DNA from: Aestuariivirga litoralis
GTDB lineage: Bacteria > Pseudomonadota > Alphaproteobacteria > Rhizobiales > Aestuariivirgaceae
Assembly: GCF_015714715.1 (NCBI RefSeq)
Contig: NZ_WAHS01000001.1
Coordinates: 1,612,001 to 1,676,000 of the forward strand
Direction: 5' to 3'
DNA: 64,000 bases
The notes below the pieces were generated by a model. That model had not been told where the DNA came from and did not search any database. It was given only the letters and a program-made list of their open reading frames with translations. How positions within the stretch are numbered: position 1 is the first letter of the stretch; each line of letters begins with the position of its first letter. The position numbers and the translations under genes are program-made. Below, one piece after another: positions 34,670 through 42,804 of this stretch.

Positions 34670-35859
34670 GGTTTCTTTCCTGCGGCTCCATGCAGTGGGA
34701 CAAACTTTCCCGAAGGCTTTGGATAATCGGTGTCAGGCTGGCGGGCAATGGCGGCAATTTGCTGCTCTGCCTTCTTGATGTCCGCTGCGCCATCCAACAC
34801 CATGAAGCGTGTGTCATAGGTCCGCTGTTCGCCAGCTTTCAGCCAGATCATTTCATCACGCCCGCGCGCAAACAGATTGCCCTTTGCATGATGCGTTGAG
34901 GGTTCAACTGCCATCACGTAGTGGCCGGACTGGAAATTCTGCCACTGATAGGAACAGGGCAATTGCGACTTCTGCGTTTCGATCAACATGCCGATGCCGA
35001 GAGCATCATTGACCACGGCGACAGGCGTATGGCCTTTTGCATCAGCGCCCATGTCGTATTCCCAGACCTGTTCACTGAAACCATTGATCGGTGATGGGCA
35101 GCGGCGATACCCCACGCCCTGCTTCTCCAATCCGCCGGATTCATGCGAGGCCCAAGACACATCCTTGATGGGCGCGAGGTAGCGCGAACCTTCATCGACC
35201 AGCGGATAGCCCATATTGATGTGGTAAAAGAACATGTGTGGTGTCACCGCAAAACCGGCATTGACCACACGGTCGGTGAGCCGGATTTCATTGCCGCCCA
35301 GATCCGCTTCAATGCGGCGGTGCAATTGCAGCACTTCGCCGAACACGGCGGCCTGGATGATCACACCTTCGGCCCAGAGCACGCAGCGATCTCCATTCCA
35401 GGTTTCGCCGTAGCCGGTAAGACGCGCGGGAATGCCGCTGATGCGGCCATGCAAGGACTGCTTCACGGTGGCTTTGCGCGGATAATTATAGTTTTCGGCG
35501 GGCACTTCTTCCGGGCCCAGGATGTGATCGAGCCCGCAGGTGCTGAGGAAGCCGGAAAAAGATCTGGTCCAGCCAAGGCCCTGCTCGCCTTCCGGCTCAT
35601 GCAGGCCGGGGTGACGAAAGCCGGTGGGCGAATGCCAGCCCATGGCGCGGCCATTATGGGCGAGATCGGAAATATCCATGGCGCGGTCCACCAGCACCGA
35701 GAATGTAAGGCCTGAACCCGTGCGGAATTCGAGCACACGGATGCCGCGTTCCACGCCATCGCCAAAAGTGACAAGCCGCACGCCGCCAAATTGCGTGAGG
35801 CTGCCGGCGCGTTCCGCTAGGGAAGCAGCGTTCTGCTTCTTGCCGTAAAGTGTTGTCAT
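34666..35859 (-). CDS. DUF4432 aldose-epimerase-like protein
   Basis: A 397-residue protein of the galactose mutarotase-like fold, DUF4432 branch. Visible features include DISDLAHNGRAMGWHSPTGFRHPG, FFYHINMGYPLVDEGSRYLAP (His plus acidic site of mutarotases) and QWQNFQSGHYVMAVEPSTHHAKG near the end, a typical C-terminal Glu motif. Such proteins probably interconvert anomers or epimers of an unusual sugar; no reaction is established that I know. It starts exactly on the last base of the ATPase gene (TGATG-type) and overlaps the oxygenase gene by four bases. Confidence 0.83.
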   Translation of the reverse strand: MTTLYGKKQNAASLAERAGSLTQFGGVRLVTFGDGVERGIRVLEFRTGSGLTFSVLVDRAMDISDLAHNGRAMGWHSPTGFRHPGLHEPEGEQGLGWTRSFSGFLSTCGLDHILGPEEVPAENYNYPRKATVKQSLHGRISGIPARLTGYGETWNGDRCVLWAEGVIIQAAVFGEVLQLHRRIEADLGGNEIRLTDRVVNAGFAVTPHMFFYHINMGYPLVDEGSRYLAPIKDVSWASHESGGLEKQGVGYRRCPSPINGFSEQVWEYDMGADAKGHTPVAVVNDALGIGMLIETQKSQLPCSYQWQNFQSGHYVMAVEPSTHHAKGNLFARGRDEMIWLKAGEQRTYDTRFMVLDGAADIKKAEQQIAAIARQPDTDYPKPSGKFVPLHGAAGKKP

Positions 35860-36614
35860 CAGTGCATCTCGCCGGTGATGATGTCTTCGACCTCCGCAAT
35901 GGTCTTTTTCTTGGGATCGATATCGTCTGCCACCACCGTACCACGGCGCATGACCACAATACGGTCCACCACCTGGAACACGTGATGAATATTGTGCGCG
36001 ATGAAAATGCAGGAATGGCCGCTGTCACGTGCACCACGCACGAAGCGCAGCACACCTTGGGTTTCAGCCACGCCCAGATTGTTGGTGGGCTCGTCGAGAA
36101 TGATCAGATCACTGTCGAAATGCATGGCACGCGCAATGGCCACCGCCTGGCGTTCGCCGCCCGAAAGCGAACCGATGGGCGTTGACGGCGGGATGTTCTT
36201 TGAAATGCCAACGCGCTTCAGAAGATCGCGCGCCACGCCATTCATCGCTTCATGATCCATGCGGTTCAGAAAGCGCGGCGCTTTGACCGGCTCGCGCCCG
36301 AGGAAGAGATTGCGGGCAATCGACAGCTGCGGCACGAGGGCGGAATCCTGATAGATCGTCTCGATGCCATTGGCGATGGCATCGGCGGTGGTGTGCATGT
36401 CCACCTTCTTGCCTTTGATGTGGATTTCACCAGAACTCAGCGGAACAGCGCCCGAGAGCACCTTGATCAGCGTGGATTTGCCAGCGCCATTATCACCCAA
36501 CAGGCCGACGATCTCGTTGTGGCGGACGGAAAGGTTGACATTGGTCAGCGCCTGCACCCGGCCATAGTGCTTATTGATGTTGGACATGCGAATGAGGTCA
36601 TCAGCCATGATCAA
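35859..36614 (-). CDS. Sugar ABC transporter ATPase, single domain
   Basis: A 251-residue ATPase with Walker A GDNGAGKST near residue 38, signature LSGGERQAVAIARAM and Walker B LIILDEPTNNLGVAE. It is half the length of RbsA-type proteins, as in FrcA and similar fructose-type importers, so the functional unit needs two copies. It overlaps the permease gene (ATGA) upstream and DUF4432 downstream. Confidence 0.91.
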   Translation of the reverse strand: MIMADDLIRMSNINKHYGRVQALTNVNLSVRHNEIVGLLGDNGAGKSTLIKVLSGAVPLSSGEIHIKGKKVDMHTTADAIANGIETIYQDSALVPQLSIARNLFLGREPVKAPRFLNRMDHEAMNGVARDLLKRVGISKNIPPSTPIGSLSGGERQAVAIARAMHFDSDLIILDEPTNNLGVAETQGVLRFVRGARDSGHSCIFIAHNIHHVFQVVDRIVVMRRGTVVADDIDPKKKTIAEVEDIITGEMH

Positions 36615-37594
36615 GTCCCCGCATGATGGCGGCGTTCGAGGTAATTGTGCAGAACCATCATGCCCAGGATGATGCCTCCGATGAAGATATTATAGGCGAG
36701 ACCCGGCACACCGATGAGCACGATGCCATTGCGCATCAGGCGCAGGATGAGAATGCCCAACACCGTGCCGATGATGGTGCCGCGACCGCCGGTTAATACT
36801 GTGCCGCCGATCACCACCATCGCAATCACTTCCAATTCGTAGCCAGTGCCTGAATTGGGGTTGGCCGCCTGGGTGCGGATTGAGCTGATGATGCCTGCCA
36901 AGCCTGCCATCAGCGAAGAGAACATGAAAAGCATAATCTTGACGCGCGCCACCGGCACACCGCGCGCCCGCGCAGCGCCGGCATTGCCGCCTGAAGCCTG
37001 AATCCAGTTGCCCACGCGCGTTTGGGTGAGAACATAATGGGTGCCAAGTGCCGCCAGCACAAACCACAGCATCGACATGTAAAGCCTGATGCCGAAGACG
37101 GTGGTGTCACCCACCAGAACCTGCGCCAGCCATTGATTATCAGCGCGCCAGGTGTTTTGCGGGAAACCTTGCGTGGTGTAGAGCGCCGTGCCGCGCACCA
37201 CCAGCAACATGCCCAGTGTGACAAGGAATGATGGGATCGCCTGCTTGGTCACCAGCATCCCATTGGCCCAGCCGATAAACATGGCGGCCGCCAAGGTGAT
37301 GACGAAAGCGATGGGCATGGAGACCCAGCCGGTATTGAACAGAGTCCACATCATCACGGCAGAAAAACCGAAGACGGAACCGACCGAGAGATCAAATTCC
37401 CCTGATGTCATAAGAAGGGTCATTGCCAGCGCGATGAGGCCAAGCTCCACTGTGAAGGTGAGTGCGTTGGATACATTCAACGCCGAAAGGAATTCCGGAT
37501 TGATGGCGGTGAAGACAATGAGCTCCAGCAGCAGCAGGATGAAGGGGCCGAGTTCCGGCTTCGCGATCAATTGCTGCACCCATTTACGTTCCAT
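36611..37594 (-). CDS. Sugar ABC transporter permease
   Basis: A 327-residue ribose/fructose-type permease. LMTSGEFDLSVGSVFGFSAV, TRVGNWIQASGGNAGAARARGVPV and VIGGTVLTGGRGTIIGTVLG are the family marks. The start at ATG 37594 has AGGAG seven bases upstream; the longer frame overlaps the binding-protein gene and the hairpin. It is the only permease of this importer, so a homodimer is expected. Confidence 0.9.
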   Translation of the reverse strand: MERKWVQQLIAKPELGPFILLLLELIVFTAINPEFLSALNVSNALTFTVELGLIALAMTLLMTSGEFDLSVGSVFGFSAVMMWTLFNTGWVSMPIAFVITLAAAMFIGWANGMLVTKQAIPSFLVTLGMLLVVRGTALYTTQGFPQNTWRADNQWLAQVLVGDTTVFGIRLYMSMLWFVLAALGTHYVLTQTRVGNWIQASGGNAGAARARGVPVARVKIMLFMFSSLMAGLAGIISSIRTQAANPNSGTGYELEVIAMVVIGGTVLTGGRGTIIGTVLGILILRLMRNGIVLIGVPGLAYNIFIGGIILGMMVLHNYLERRHHAGT

Positions 37595-37610
37595 GAGTGA
37601 TCTCTCCTGA

Positions 37611-37649
37611 GAAACAAGTTGTCCGGCCCGCGAGGAAAGCGGACCGGAC
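37611..37649 (-). terminator. Hairpin between binding-protein and permease genes
   Basis: Eleven-base arms GTCCGGCCCGC (37621-37631) and GCGGACCGGAC (37639-37649) around a seven-base loop, with one wobble. The downstream minus-strand sequence AACTTGTTTC is only moderately T-rich, so it is likelier an mRNA stabiliser or partial terminator than a full stop. Confidence 0.6.
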
Positions 37650-37661
37650 TTTGGTGGCACC

Positions 37662-38609
37662 TTACTTGGAGGAAAGGATCTTGTCGTAAACGGCGGCGGT
37701 GTCTTTGCCATAGAGCGCGCCGGTGATGATGTTGAAGCCGGGTGGAATGCCGTTGGATGCCATGGCTGCCAGCGACAGGGCCATATAGCTCGTCGCCTGC
37801 GGGTCCTGCCATTGGGCAGCATTCACATAGCCGTTCAGCACTTCTTGTGTCGTATCCGTCGAGTTGCCCCAACCGACGACCGGGATTTCGCCGGGCTTCA
37901 CGCCCACTTGGTCAAACACGCGCTTGATGCTGCCGGTGACCAGATCGCCGAGGCCGATGATGCCGTTGATCTTCTTGCGGTTGGCGGTGAGATAATCCGC
38001 CATGCGGTTGATCACTTCGGCCTGGTCGAGCGTGGTATCGGTTACTTCCCAGGTGATGTTTTTGGGCTTCAGGATCGTCGATGCACCTTCAGCTTCCTGC
38101 ACGCCATAGGTGGCGCCCGGAACCTCAACCGGCATCCAGATGAAGCCGCCATCCTTCACCAGGCCCTTGTCCACCAGATAGGCGGCCCAGCCTTTGCCAA
38201 CGACGCCGAGATCAGCGCCGACATAGGCCTGGAAATTGGCCTTGGGGTCTGGCGTGTTGAAATTAATGATGGGAATGCCAGCGGCGCGCGCCTCATCGAC
38301 AACCTGAACAAGGCTGCCCGGATCCGGGCTGGTGGTCACGATGCCTGCGGGCTTTGCCGCGATGGCGGCGCGCACGGCCTCCTGATGCGACGGTACGTCA
38401 CCCGAATGGAAAGAGGTTTTCACCGTGGCACCGGTATCGGCGGCCCACATATTTGCACCTGCGAGGAAGTAGGTCCAAACCGGGTCGGCGGGGCCGCCAT
38501 GTGAAATCCAGTAATAGGTTTTTCCGGCGCCTGCGGCTTTGGCTTTGCCAGCAAGCGCGGCCATTGGCAGTGCTGCGGCAGCCGACAGCAGATTGCGTCT
38601 CTTCAACAT
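37662..38609 (-). CDS. Sugar ABC transporter periplasmic binding protein
   Basis: A 315-residue receptor. The signal region MLKRRNLLSAAAALPMAALAGKAKA looks like a Sec signal with a basic start. The mature part begins KTYYWISHGGPADPVWTYFLAGANMWAADTG and continues with GIVTTSPDPGSLVQVVDEARAAGIPIINFNTPDP, the ribose/fructose-type fold. It heads the operon of permease, ATPase, DUF4432, oxygenase, PanB-like and RpiR genes. GGGAG lies seven or eight bases before the ATG. Confidence 0.89.
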   Translation of the reverse strand: MLKRRNLLSAAAALPMAALAGKAKAAGAGKTYYWISHGGPADPVWTYFLAGANMWAADTGATVKTSFHSGDVPSHQEAVRAAIAAKPAGIVTTSPDPGSLVQVVDEARAAGIPIINFNTPDPKANFQAYVGADLGVVGKGWAAYLVDKGLVKDGGFIWMPVEVPGATYGVQEAEGASTILKPKNITWEVTDTTLDQAEVINRMADYLTANRKKINGIIGLGDLVTGSIKRVFDQVGVKPGEIPVVGWGNSTDTTQEVLNGYVNAAQWQDPQATSYMALSLAAMASNGIPPGFNIITGALYGKDTAAVYDKILSSK

Positions 38610-38705
38610 AGCGTTCTCCCATTATGTTTTCGCTGAATTGCGAATTTTTGATTTTGTTCAAGTCAGGCAGGCAAGGCGGCATCAGAGGAAAATGCCTGAG
38701 GGCAG

Positions 38706-38732
38706 CTAATAAGCAATCAATTTGATTGTCAA
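38706..38732 (-). promoter_or_regulatory. Promoter and operator for the binding-protein operon
   Basis: Read leftward: TTGACA (plus-strand TGTCAA, 38727-38732) and TATTAG (38706-38711) 15 bases apart, a perfect -35 with a short spacer. The palindrome CAATCAA-T-TTGATTG (38714-38728) fills the spacer. A repressor there would block polymerase. The LacI-family gene starting 50 bases to the right, divergently, is the likely source. A further ATCAATTT half-site copy follows at 38738-38745. Confidence 0.6.
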
Positions 38733-38779
38733 GCACATCAATTTCCATCAAAATGGGCTGATCAAAGGGACTTTTTAGG

Positions 38780-39808
38780 TTGCGCACCACCATAGAAGAC
38801 ATTGCACGGCAAGCTGGCGTTTCGACGGCGACAGTGGACCGTGTGCTGAATGGCCGAGCCAATGTGTCGGCCCGCACCAAGGCTTCAGTGCTTTCGGTCG
38901 CCCGGCAACTCGGCCATTTCGAGGGCCGCGAAGAGGAAGCCGACAAGCTTGGCCCAGTGGGGCCAAGGCTCAAACTCGATTTCATCTTACCTACCGCGCG
39001 CAACCAGTTCATGGACTTGCTGCGTGGTGAGATTGAAGCGCAAGCTGCCGGGCGCACCAATCTTGATGTGAAAGTCACTGGGGTAGACGGCATCAACCCG
39101 CATGTGCTTGCCGAGACAATCCGATCCTTCGACGGCGCCTCAGATGGCATCGGTATTGTCGCACTGGATCATCCGGATGTACGCGAGGCGATCCGCAGCG
39201 TGGCGTCGCGTGGCGTCAAGATCGTTACCATCGTATCCGACATCGCGCATGTGCCACGCGTGGCCTATATCGGCATCGACAACCGCGCGGCTGGGCGACT
39301 GGCAGGCTATCTGGTGCATCGTTTCTACGCGGGCAACGGGTCCGGCAAGGTCGCAATGTTCTCGGGCTCGTTATCCTATCGCGGGCATGAAGAACGCGAG
39401 ATGGGTTTTAGGCATGTGCTGGCGGAAGAAAGTCAGCAACTACAGATCGTCGAGCAGCTGGAAATGATGGACGATCCGGACCACGCTTATGAAATTTCGA
39501 TGGAGGTGCTGGACCGGCATCCGGATTTGACCGCGATCTATAATGTGGGTGCGGGCAATTCCGGGATCGGGCGCGCACTGCGCGACAAGGATTTGCGCCG
39601 GCACGTGCTGCTGATCGGCCATGAAGCAACAGAAGACACCAGGCGCCTGTTATTGGATGGCACGCTTGATGCCGTCATCGACCAGAACCCGCGCGTGGAA
39701 GCGCGCGAGGCGTTGAACGCTCTCGAAGGTGCGATCACCGGCAAGCATTTTGAAAAGCATGCGCCGCGCCTACAAGTGATATTCCGTGAAAACATTCCAG
39801 AAGTTTGA
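38780..39808 (+). CDS. LacI family transcriptional regulator
   Basis: A 342-residue repressor-type protein. The DNA-binding start is classical: TTIEDIARQAGVSTATVDRVLNGRANVS, with the hinge region just after. The effector part is of the sugar-binding-protein fold (IGIVALDHPDVREAIRSV, VAYIGIDNRAAGRLAGYLVHRFY). A TTG is the start, since no ATG lies before the helix-turn-helix; an AGGGA is about ten bases upstream. It is divergent from the binding-protein operon and is followed, 14 bases on, by the PhyH gene, so it may control both. Confidence 0.9.
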   Translation: MRTTIEDIARQAGVSTATVDRVLNGRANVSARTKASVLSVARQLGHFEGREEEADKLGPVGPRLKLDFILPTARNQFMDLLRGEIEAQAAGRTNLDVKVTGVDGINPHVLAETIRSFDGASDGIGIVALDHPDVREAIRSVASRGVKIVTIVSDIAHVPRVAYIGIDNRAAGRLAGYLVHRFYAGNGSGKVAMFSGSLSYRGHEEREMGFRHVLAEESQQLQIVEQLEMMDDPDHAYEISMEVLDRHPDLTAIYNVGAGNSGIGRALRDKDLRRHVLLIGHEATEDTRRLLLDGTLDAVIDQNPRVEAREALNALEGAITGKHFEKHAPRLQVIFRENIPEV

Positions 39809-39822
39809 GGCAGGAAATAGAT

Positions 39823-40629
39823 ATGGCTGTAACTGACGACGTAAAGACGCTCTATCAAGACGGCATCGTTGCGCACAAAGGCGCATTCCCCGCCGAATGG
39901 GTTGATGCCATGCGCGAAGACATGATGACGGCCTTCTGGTCTGCCATCCAGCGCCCGGGCGGTGCCGTCGGGCGCGGGCCACGGCGCTGGTATGTTGAAA
40001 TCCACCCGCAGGATTTCAAAGGATTTGCCGAACTGACCTCGCATCCGTGGGTGGTTGATATGGCGCGGGCGGTATGCGGGCCGGATTATGAAATCGTAGA
40101 GATCGGATTTGATGTGCCGTTCCAGGGTGCGAAGAACCAGCCCTGGCACCGAGACTTTCCTTCACCGTCAGATACCTATGAACAGAAGAAGATCACTTCG
40201 CTCGCATTCAACCTGACGGGCGTTGATGTCACGGAGGACATGGGGCCGTTTGAAATCGCTGTCGGCACACAGTGGGAAGACGGCCGCGCTTGGAACCATG
40301 AAATGTTCCCGGTCAAGGAAGAATGGCCCCTATTTGCAGCGCGTGGCGTTCGTAAATTTCCCAAGCGGGGCGATATTTCTTGCCGCTCTGCGCTGACTAT
40401 CCACCGCGGCACCGCGCATGGTTCGCCGATTGCGCGGCCAGTGATGGTGCTAGGCGTCGATGCACCAGGGGCCGGGCATTCAGCGTTGCATGATATGATG
40501 GTCACGCAGGACTATTACGATGCGCTGCCCGAAGTGGTTCGGAAGCATTTGATCTGCCGCGTGGTGGACAAGCTGGTGCCGATTTCGCAGAAGCACGATA
40601 TCGAAGGATTGGTCATGGGCGTGGAATAG
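39823..40629 (+). CDS. Phytanoyl-CoA dioxygenase (PhyH) family Fe(II)/2-oxoglutarate oxygenase
   Basis: A 268-residue oxygenase. The iron ligands fit the H-x-D ... H pattern: H109 and D111 in NQPWHRDFPSPSD, with a distal His in HRGTAHGSPIARPVM (H194 or H199), and R205 as 2-oxoglutarate contact. PhyH relatives hydroxylate small molecules such as ectoine, proline or amines rather than lipids. AGGAAA lies nine bases before the ATG at 39823. Co-direction with the LacI regulator and proximity to the oxygenase operon suggest a second oxidative step on the same substrate; that is inference. Confidence 0.85.
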   Translation: MAVTDDVKTLYQDGIVAHKGAFPAEWVDAMREDMMTAFWSAIQRPGGAVGRGPRRWYVEIHPQDFKGFAELTSHPWVVDMARAVCGPDYEIVEIGFDVPFQGAKNQPWHRDFPSPSDTYEQKKITSLAFNLTGVDVTEDMGPFEIAVGTQWEDGRAWNHEMFPVKEEWPLFAARGVRKFPKRGDISCRSALTIHRGTAHGSPIARPVMVLGVDAPGAGHSALHDMMVTQDYYDALPEVVRKHLICRVVDKLVPISQKHDIEGLVMGVE

Positions 40630-40642
40630 CCACGCCCTGCCA

Positions 40643-40828
40643 TCATGCCTCTGACGGCACAGTTTCCCATTTCATCGTCACGTCGGTCAGGGAAATATGC
40701 GGACTGGTTTCCTGAAAGTCTTCAAGCGCCCGGTTAGTCAGATCGGCCATGCGCGTGCGTAGTGTTTCCGCAAAGGTGGATTTGAAAACGACAGCGCCTT
40801 CTTTGATGACTTGGAATTCCAGTTGCAT
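40643..40828 (-). CDS. Small conserved-looking protein, function unknown
   Basis: A 61-residue mixed protein starting MQLEFQVIKEGAVVFKSTF and ending in MKWETVPSEA, with no membrane segment or Cys. A strong ribosome site (GGAGGG seven bases before the ATG) argues that it is really translated. It ends 14 bases from the convergent PhyH stop. I do not recognise the family. The 119 bases between it and the metallopeptidase gene may hold a divergent promoter. Confidence 0.62.
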   Translation of the reverse strand: MQLEFQVIKEGAVVFKSTFAETLRTRMADLTNRALEDFQETSPHISLTDVTMKWETVPSEA

Positions 40829-40947
40829 GTTTACCCTCCGTGGTTCGCCATCAACGTTGCACGTGCGAACTGGTTCCCATCACAGATGGCAGTTTCTTTT
40901 TTCGCGCTGGCCTGTTGCAACGCGCGGCAACGCTGTAAACAGCGCGC

Positions 40948-41925
40948 ATGCGTCGATACTTTTGTCCGAAATGCTCGAATGAAATTCATTTTGAAAACAC
41001 GGCTTGTTTGTCGTGTGGGAGTGAACTGATTTATTCTCATCTGGGTGATCAGTTTCAGCTTCTCACGCTGCCTTGCGCCAATCGCGTTGCAATTGGGTGC
41101 AACTGGGAAACTGATAACTCATCGCTTTGCATGAGCTGCCGGCATACGAAAGTTATTCCTGATTTGTCGTTTATGGGGAATGCTGATCGTTGGGCACGGC
41201 TGGAACGCGCCAAGCGTATGTTGTTCTATTCATTACTGAAATTCGGCCTACCTATCGACGGGTCGGATGGGCATGTTTTGAAATTCGAATTTAAATCCGA
41301 TGAACTTTTGCCTGGAGGGCAGCACCGAAACGTTACGACCGGGCACGATGACGGGCTCATCACCATCAACATTGCGGAGGCTGACGATGATGTGCGCGAG
41401 CGCCACCGGGTGGCGATGGGCGAGCCTTACCGCACTTTGATAGGCCATTTCCGACACGAGATCGGGCACTATTATTGGGACCGTTTGGTAGCAAATGGGA
41501 GCCATTTAGAGGCTTTTCGGAGCATGTTTGGAGACGAGCGGCAGGACTATGGTGTGGCCCTTCAAAACCACTACCAATCTGGCGCACCTCTTGGCTGGGA
41601 GAAGAGCTTTGTGAGCGCCTATGCCACCGCCCATCCGTGGGAGGATTTTGCCGAGACCTGGGCGCATTATTTCCACATGGTGGATGGGCTTGAGACGGCG
41701 GAGGGATATTCCATCGGGCCGACCGAGCAGCTTTTTGCCCAAGGGGCATCACCCTATCAGGCTTATGACTTTGAGGCCCTGATCAACGCCTGGGTGCCGC
41801 TGACGGTGGCGATGAACGCGATGAACCGGTCCATCGGCAATAGCGACTTCTATCCCTTCGTGCTGTCAGATGGGATCGCTGCGAAACTGAAATTCATCCA
41901 TGAGCTGATCCACGTCACGCATTGA
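40948..41925 (+). CDS. Zinc-ribbon zinc metallopeptidase (putative zinc-binding peptidase family)
   Basis: A 325-residue protein. The N-terminus has a zinc ribbon (C6, C9, C20, C23) and a second four-Cys set (C43, C51, C61, C64). The catalytic HExxH motif is H170-E171-x-x-H174 in RHEIGHYYWD, with further metal candidates in ETWAHYFHMVD near residue 233. There is no signal peptide, so it acts in the cytoplasm. Genes of this family often sit beside the transglutaminase and ATP-grasp/alpha-E genes that follow here on the other strand, whose product it may trim. The 3' end overlaps the transglutaminase stop by 11 bases. Confidence 0.84.
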   Translation: MRRYFCPKCSNEIHFENTACLSCGSELIYSHLGDQFQLLTLPCANRVAIGCNWETDNSSLCMSCRHTKVIPDLSFMGNADRWARLERAKRMLFYSLLKFGLPIDGSDGHVLKFEFKSDELLPGGQHRNVTTGHDDGLITINIAEADDDVRERHRVAMGEPYRTLIGHFRHEIGHYYWDRLVANGSHLEAFRSMFGDERQDYGVALQNHYQSGAPLGWEKSFVSAYATAHPWEDFAETWAHYFHMVDGLETAEGYSIGPTEQLFAQGASPYQAYDFEALINAWVPLTVAMNAMNRSIGNSDFYPFVLSDGIAAKLKFIHELIHVTH

Positions 41926-42793
41926 CGGGGATCACGTCGACCTTCTGGGTGCTGGTGTGTTCGCCCTGGCTGCGCAGCACGCCCTTGATGGGGGCGACAT
42001 CAGCATAGTCGCGGCCGCGCGCGATGATGACATGGTCAGCGCCGGCATACATCGCGTTGGTGGGGTCGTATTCAATCCAGCCGACGGAAGCGCCACACCA
42101 AGCCCGCACCCAAGCATGCATGGCATCGGCGCCCTGGATGCGCTTCTTGCCTGGCGGCGGAATGGTGCGCAGATAGCCGCTGACATAGGCTGCAGGAATG
42201 CCGATGCCACGCAGGCAGGCAATCATGATGTGGGAGAAATCCTGGCAAACGCCACGGCGGCCATGGAAGGCTTTGAGCAAAGGTGTTTCAACAGTCGTTG
42301 CCTTGGGATCGAATTTGAAGTCGCGCTTGATGGCGCGGGCGATGGCGATGATGGCTGCGATGACTTGGGTTTCATCGCCCTGCGCCTTGCGCGCATAGTC
42401 CGTGGTGGCGCGGTCCAGCGGCACGCGTGAGGTGGCGCCGATGAAATGATGCGGCGACCACGGACCGAGGCTGCGGTGATTGGTGATGTCGGCCTTCAAC
42501 TGATCGAAGGACAGATCGCCATTGTGTGCAGCGCGCTCGAAGCGTTCGACGCGCGACTTGACGGAGAATTCGACATCCTCGTGTGCATCGTAGAAGACCA
42601 GTTCAGCGGCGTTGTTGCCGAAGAAATCCGTGTGGATGCGCCATTCGGCGGGCTTGGGATCAACATCCAGAATGCCAGCGATCTGCCGCTGCTCGCCCTC
42701 AAGATCGGCGGGCAGCAGGCGCACGATCTGGCGGCTGGATTGTACGGGGTAATCGTAAGTGTAGCTGACATTGAGGGTGATATCGTAAAGCAT
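41915..42793 (-). CDS. Transglutaminase-like domain protein
   Basis: A 292-residue protein with an N-terminal beta region (YDITLNVSYTYDYPVQSSRQIVRLLP) and a transglutaminase-like core. The catalytic triad is complete: C183 in RGVCQDFSHIM, H226 in AMHAWV, D243 in WIEYDPTN. No signal peptide is visible. It is the last of three minus-strand genes with the ATP-grasp/alpha-E and DUF2126 proteins, the recurring set that comparative genomics predicts to build and process short peptides or tag proteins. Transglutaminase, peptidase or amidase activity are all possible. Confidence 0.88.
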   Translation of the reverse strand: MLYDITLNVSYTYDYPVQSSRQIVRLLPADLEGEQRQIAGILDVDPKPAEWRIHTDFFGNNAAELVFYDAHEDVEFSVKSRVERFERAAHNGDLSFDQLKADITNHRSLGPWSPHHFIGATSRVPLDRATTDYARKAQGDETQVIAAIIAIARAIKRDFKFDPKATTVETPLLKAFHGRRGVCQDFSHIMIACLRGIGIPAAYVSGYLRTIPPPGKKRIQGADAMHAWVRAWCGASVGWIEYDPTNAMYAGADHVIIARGRDYADVAPIKGVLRSQGEHTSTQKVDVIPVNA

Positions 42794-42804
42794 CCGCTTC
42801 CACC

